Part shown: positions 6,492-7,395 of the stretch, in pieces
How positions within the stretch are numbered: position 1 is the stretch's first letter
Layout of the letters: each line of letters begins with the position of its first letter
Assembly: GCA_001751155.1 (NCBI GenBank)
Contig: MAXR01000138.1
Span: 1-7,395 of the forward strand
Direction of reading: 5' to 3'
Length of the DNA: 7,395 nucleotides
Source: Desulfuromonadales bacterium C00003068
GTDB lineage: Bacteria; Desulfobacterota; Desulfuromonadia; Desulfuromonadales; Desulfuromonadaceae
Notes under the pieces: model-generated
Told to the model about the DNA's origin: nothing
Databases searched by the model: none
Seen by the model: the letters and a program-made list of their open reading frames with translations, nothing else
Position numbers and translations under genes: made by a program

Positions 6492-6641
6492 GCTACAATA
6501 CGCTCCTAAATGGATACTAGTGATCGATTTAGCTCTTATCGGTTTAATTACCTCGAAAGATTAGGTTTATTTCTTTACAAAAAAAACGAATCTGACTAGT
6601 CTTATACGCCCTAAAAAATGTTGTATTATTATGAGGACTCA
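6492..6641. other. Divergent intergenic region between the small membrane protein and lepA
   Basis: This 150-base AT-rich gap must hold promoters for both directions, but no pair of boxes is convincing. On the plus strand TTTACA (6574-6579) resembles a -35 box but lacks a good -10 at normal spacing. TATTAT (6624-6629) would start transcription inside the lepA ribosome site. TTTAAT (6543-6548) has only a weak -35. Two ACTAGT hexamers occur, at 6516-6521 and 6595-6600. The lepA Shine-Dalgarno GAGGA is at 6633-6637. Confidence 0.6.
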
Positions 6642-7395
6642 ATGAATCAAAAAATGATCCGAAATTTTTCCATTATCGCTCACATTGATCATGGAAAATC
6701 GACCCTTGCTGATCGTCTACTCGAAGAGACAGGAACCCTGTCTGACCGTGAAAAAACAGATCAATTTCTCGATAAAATGGATATTGAGCGAGAGCGAGGA
6801 ATCACCATTAAGGCTCAAGCGGTTTGCTTGAAATATAAAGCCGATGATGGCCAAGACTACATACTCAACTTAATTGACACCCCTGGACATGTTGATTTCA
6901 CCTATGAGGTCAGTCGTTCTCTCACCGCGTGTGAAGGTGCATTGCTAGTCGTTGATGCCTCACAGGGTGTTGAAGCTCAAACACTTGCCAATGTCTATCT
7001 TGCATTAGATGAAGAGTTGGAGATCTTTCCAGTACTAAACAAAGTCGACCTCCCTGGTGCTGAACCTGAGCGGGTAAAAGAGGAGATTGAAGAGATCATT
7101 GGTCTTGATACCTCTGATGCGATTGTTGCTAGTGCTAAAGAGGGGATTGGCATCCACGACATCCTCGAACGGGTGGTGTCAAATGTTCCTGCTCCGACAG
7201 GAGACCCCGATGGCCCGCTTAAGGCATTGATCTTCGATTCTTGGTACGACACTTATCAAGGCGTTATTGTTATGATACGCGTCATTGACGGTGAATTAAA
7301 AAAAGGCGACAAAATTGAACTGATGGCAAGTAAGGGAACTTACGAAGTCCTTAAGGTTGGCGTTTTTTCTCCTGGTCCTGTACCACGTGATTCCC
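6642..7395 (+). CDS. lepA: Elongation factor 4 (LepA) GTPase, 3' end cut by window edge
   Basis: LepA/EF4 is a ribosome-associated translational GTPase linked to back-translocation, stalled-ribosome rescue and ribosome assembly; it acts in the cytoplasm or at the membrane. The visible 251 residues, of about 600 expected, include the P-loop AHIDHGKST at 13-21, switch I with ERERGITIK at 49-57, DTPGHVDF at 79-86, NKVD at 133-136 and the SAK motif at 164-166. The sequence then enters domain II ([17 protein letters not shown] and following), which is typical of LepA and separates it from EF-G and TypA. The ATG at 6642 is chosen because GAGGA ends four bases before it; Met5 (6654) is a less well placed alternative. 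In many proteobacteria lepA precedes lepB (signal peptidase), which could lie past the edge. It is transcribed divergently from the rest of the window. Confidence 0.97.
   Translation, partial: MNQKMIRNFSIIAHIDHGKSTLADRLLEETGTLSDREKTDQFLDKMDIERERGITIKAQAVCLKYKADDGQDYILNLIDTPGHVDFTYEVSRSLTACEGALLVVDASQGVEAQTLANVYLALDEELEIFPVLNKVDLPGAEPERVKEEIEEIIGLDTSDAIVASAKEGIGIHDILERVVSNVPAPTGDPDGPLKALIFDSWYDTYQGVIVMIRVIDGELKKGDKIELMASKGTYEVLKVGVFSPGPVPRDS

Noticed and set aside
6624..6629. TATTAT as the lepA -10 box
   Set aside because: Transcription would begin within the lepA Shine-Dalgarno, and no -35 lies at the right distance.

Overview
The window looks like chromosomal DNA from a Gram-negative, anaerobic or oxygen-sensitive bacterium with moderate GC. 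A marine or sediment Desulfobacterota (deltaproteobacterial) lineage is my best guess. The reasons are a reverse rubrerythrin (rubredoxin domain first), a SecB-family chaperone, a LepA of proteobacterial type, and a Pfa-type lipid megasynthase whose enoyl-reductase gene comes first, as in myxobacteria, instead of last, as in marine gammaproteobacteria. The taxonomy is inferred from these traits and was not tested by any search.

Layout, right to left along the minus strand: a small single-span membrane protein of unknown function (6491-6228), a SecB-like chaperone (6171-5749), a reverse rubrerythrin with its own consensus promoter and a strong terminator (5640-5092), and then a two-gene operon that runs off the left edge. 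The operon holds a PfaD-type enoyl reductase (4958-3273) and a PfaA/Pfa2-type iterative polyketide/fatty-acid synthase (3280 to beyond 1). The second gene starts at a GTG inside the end of the first, behind a strong Shine-Dalgarno, so the two are probably translationally coupled. The only plus-strand gene is lepA (EF4), starting at 6642 and cut by the right edge. It is divergent from the small membrane protein.

The visible synthase carries an N-terminal ketosynthase with a complete Cys-His-His triad, a malonyl-type acyltransferase, a coiled-coil-like linker, and the first residues of what should be a tandem ACP array. With the PfaD reductase it should build a long-chain, probably polyunsaturated or otherwise specialised, lipid. 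The product cannot be read from this window. The rubrerythrin next door would remove peroxide, but its separate promoter and terminator make it a neighbour rather than a member of the operon.

No stretch longer than about 150 bases is free of genes. The non-coding gaps hold the rubrerythrin promoter, a near-symmetric terminator, a pfaD promoter abutting that terminator, two short palindromes at predicted transcription starts, and the divergent lepA intergenic region. No tRNA, rRNA, CRISPR array, insertion sequence or attachment site was seen.
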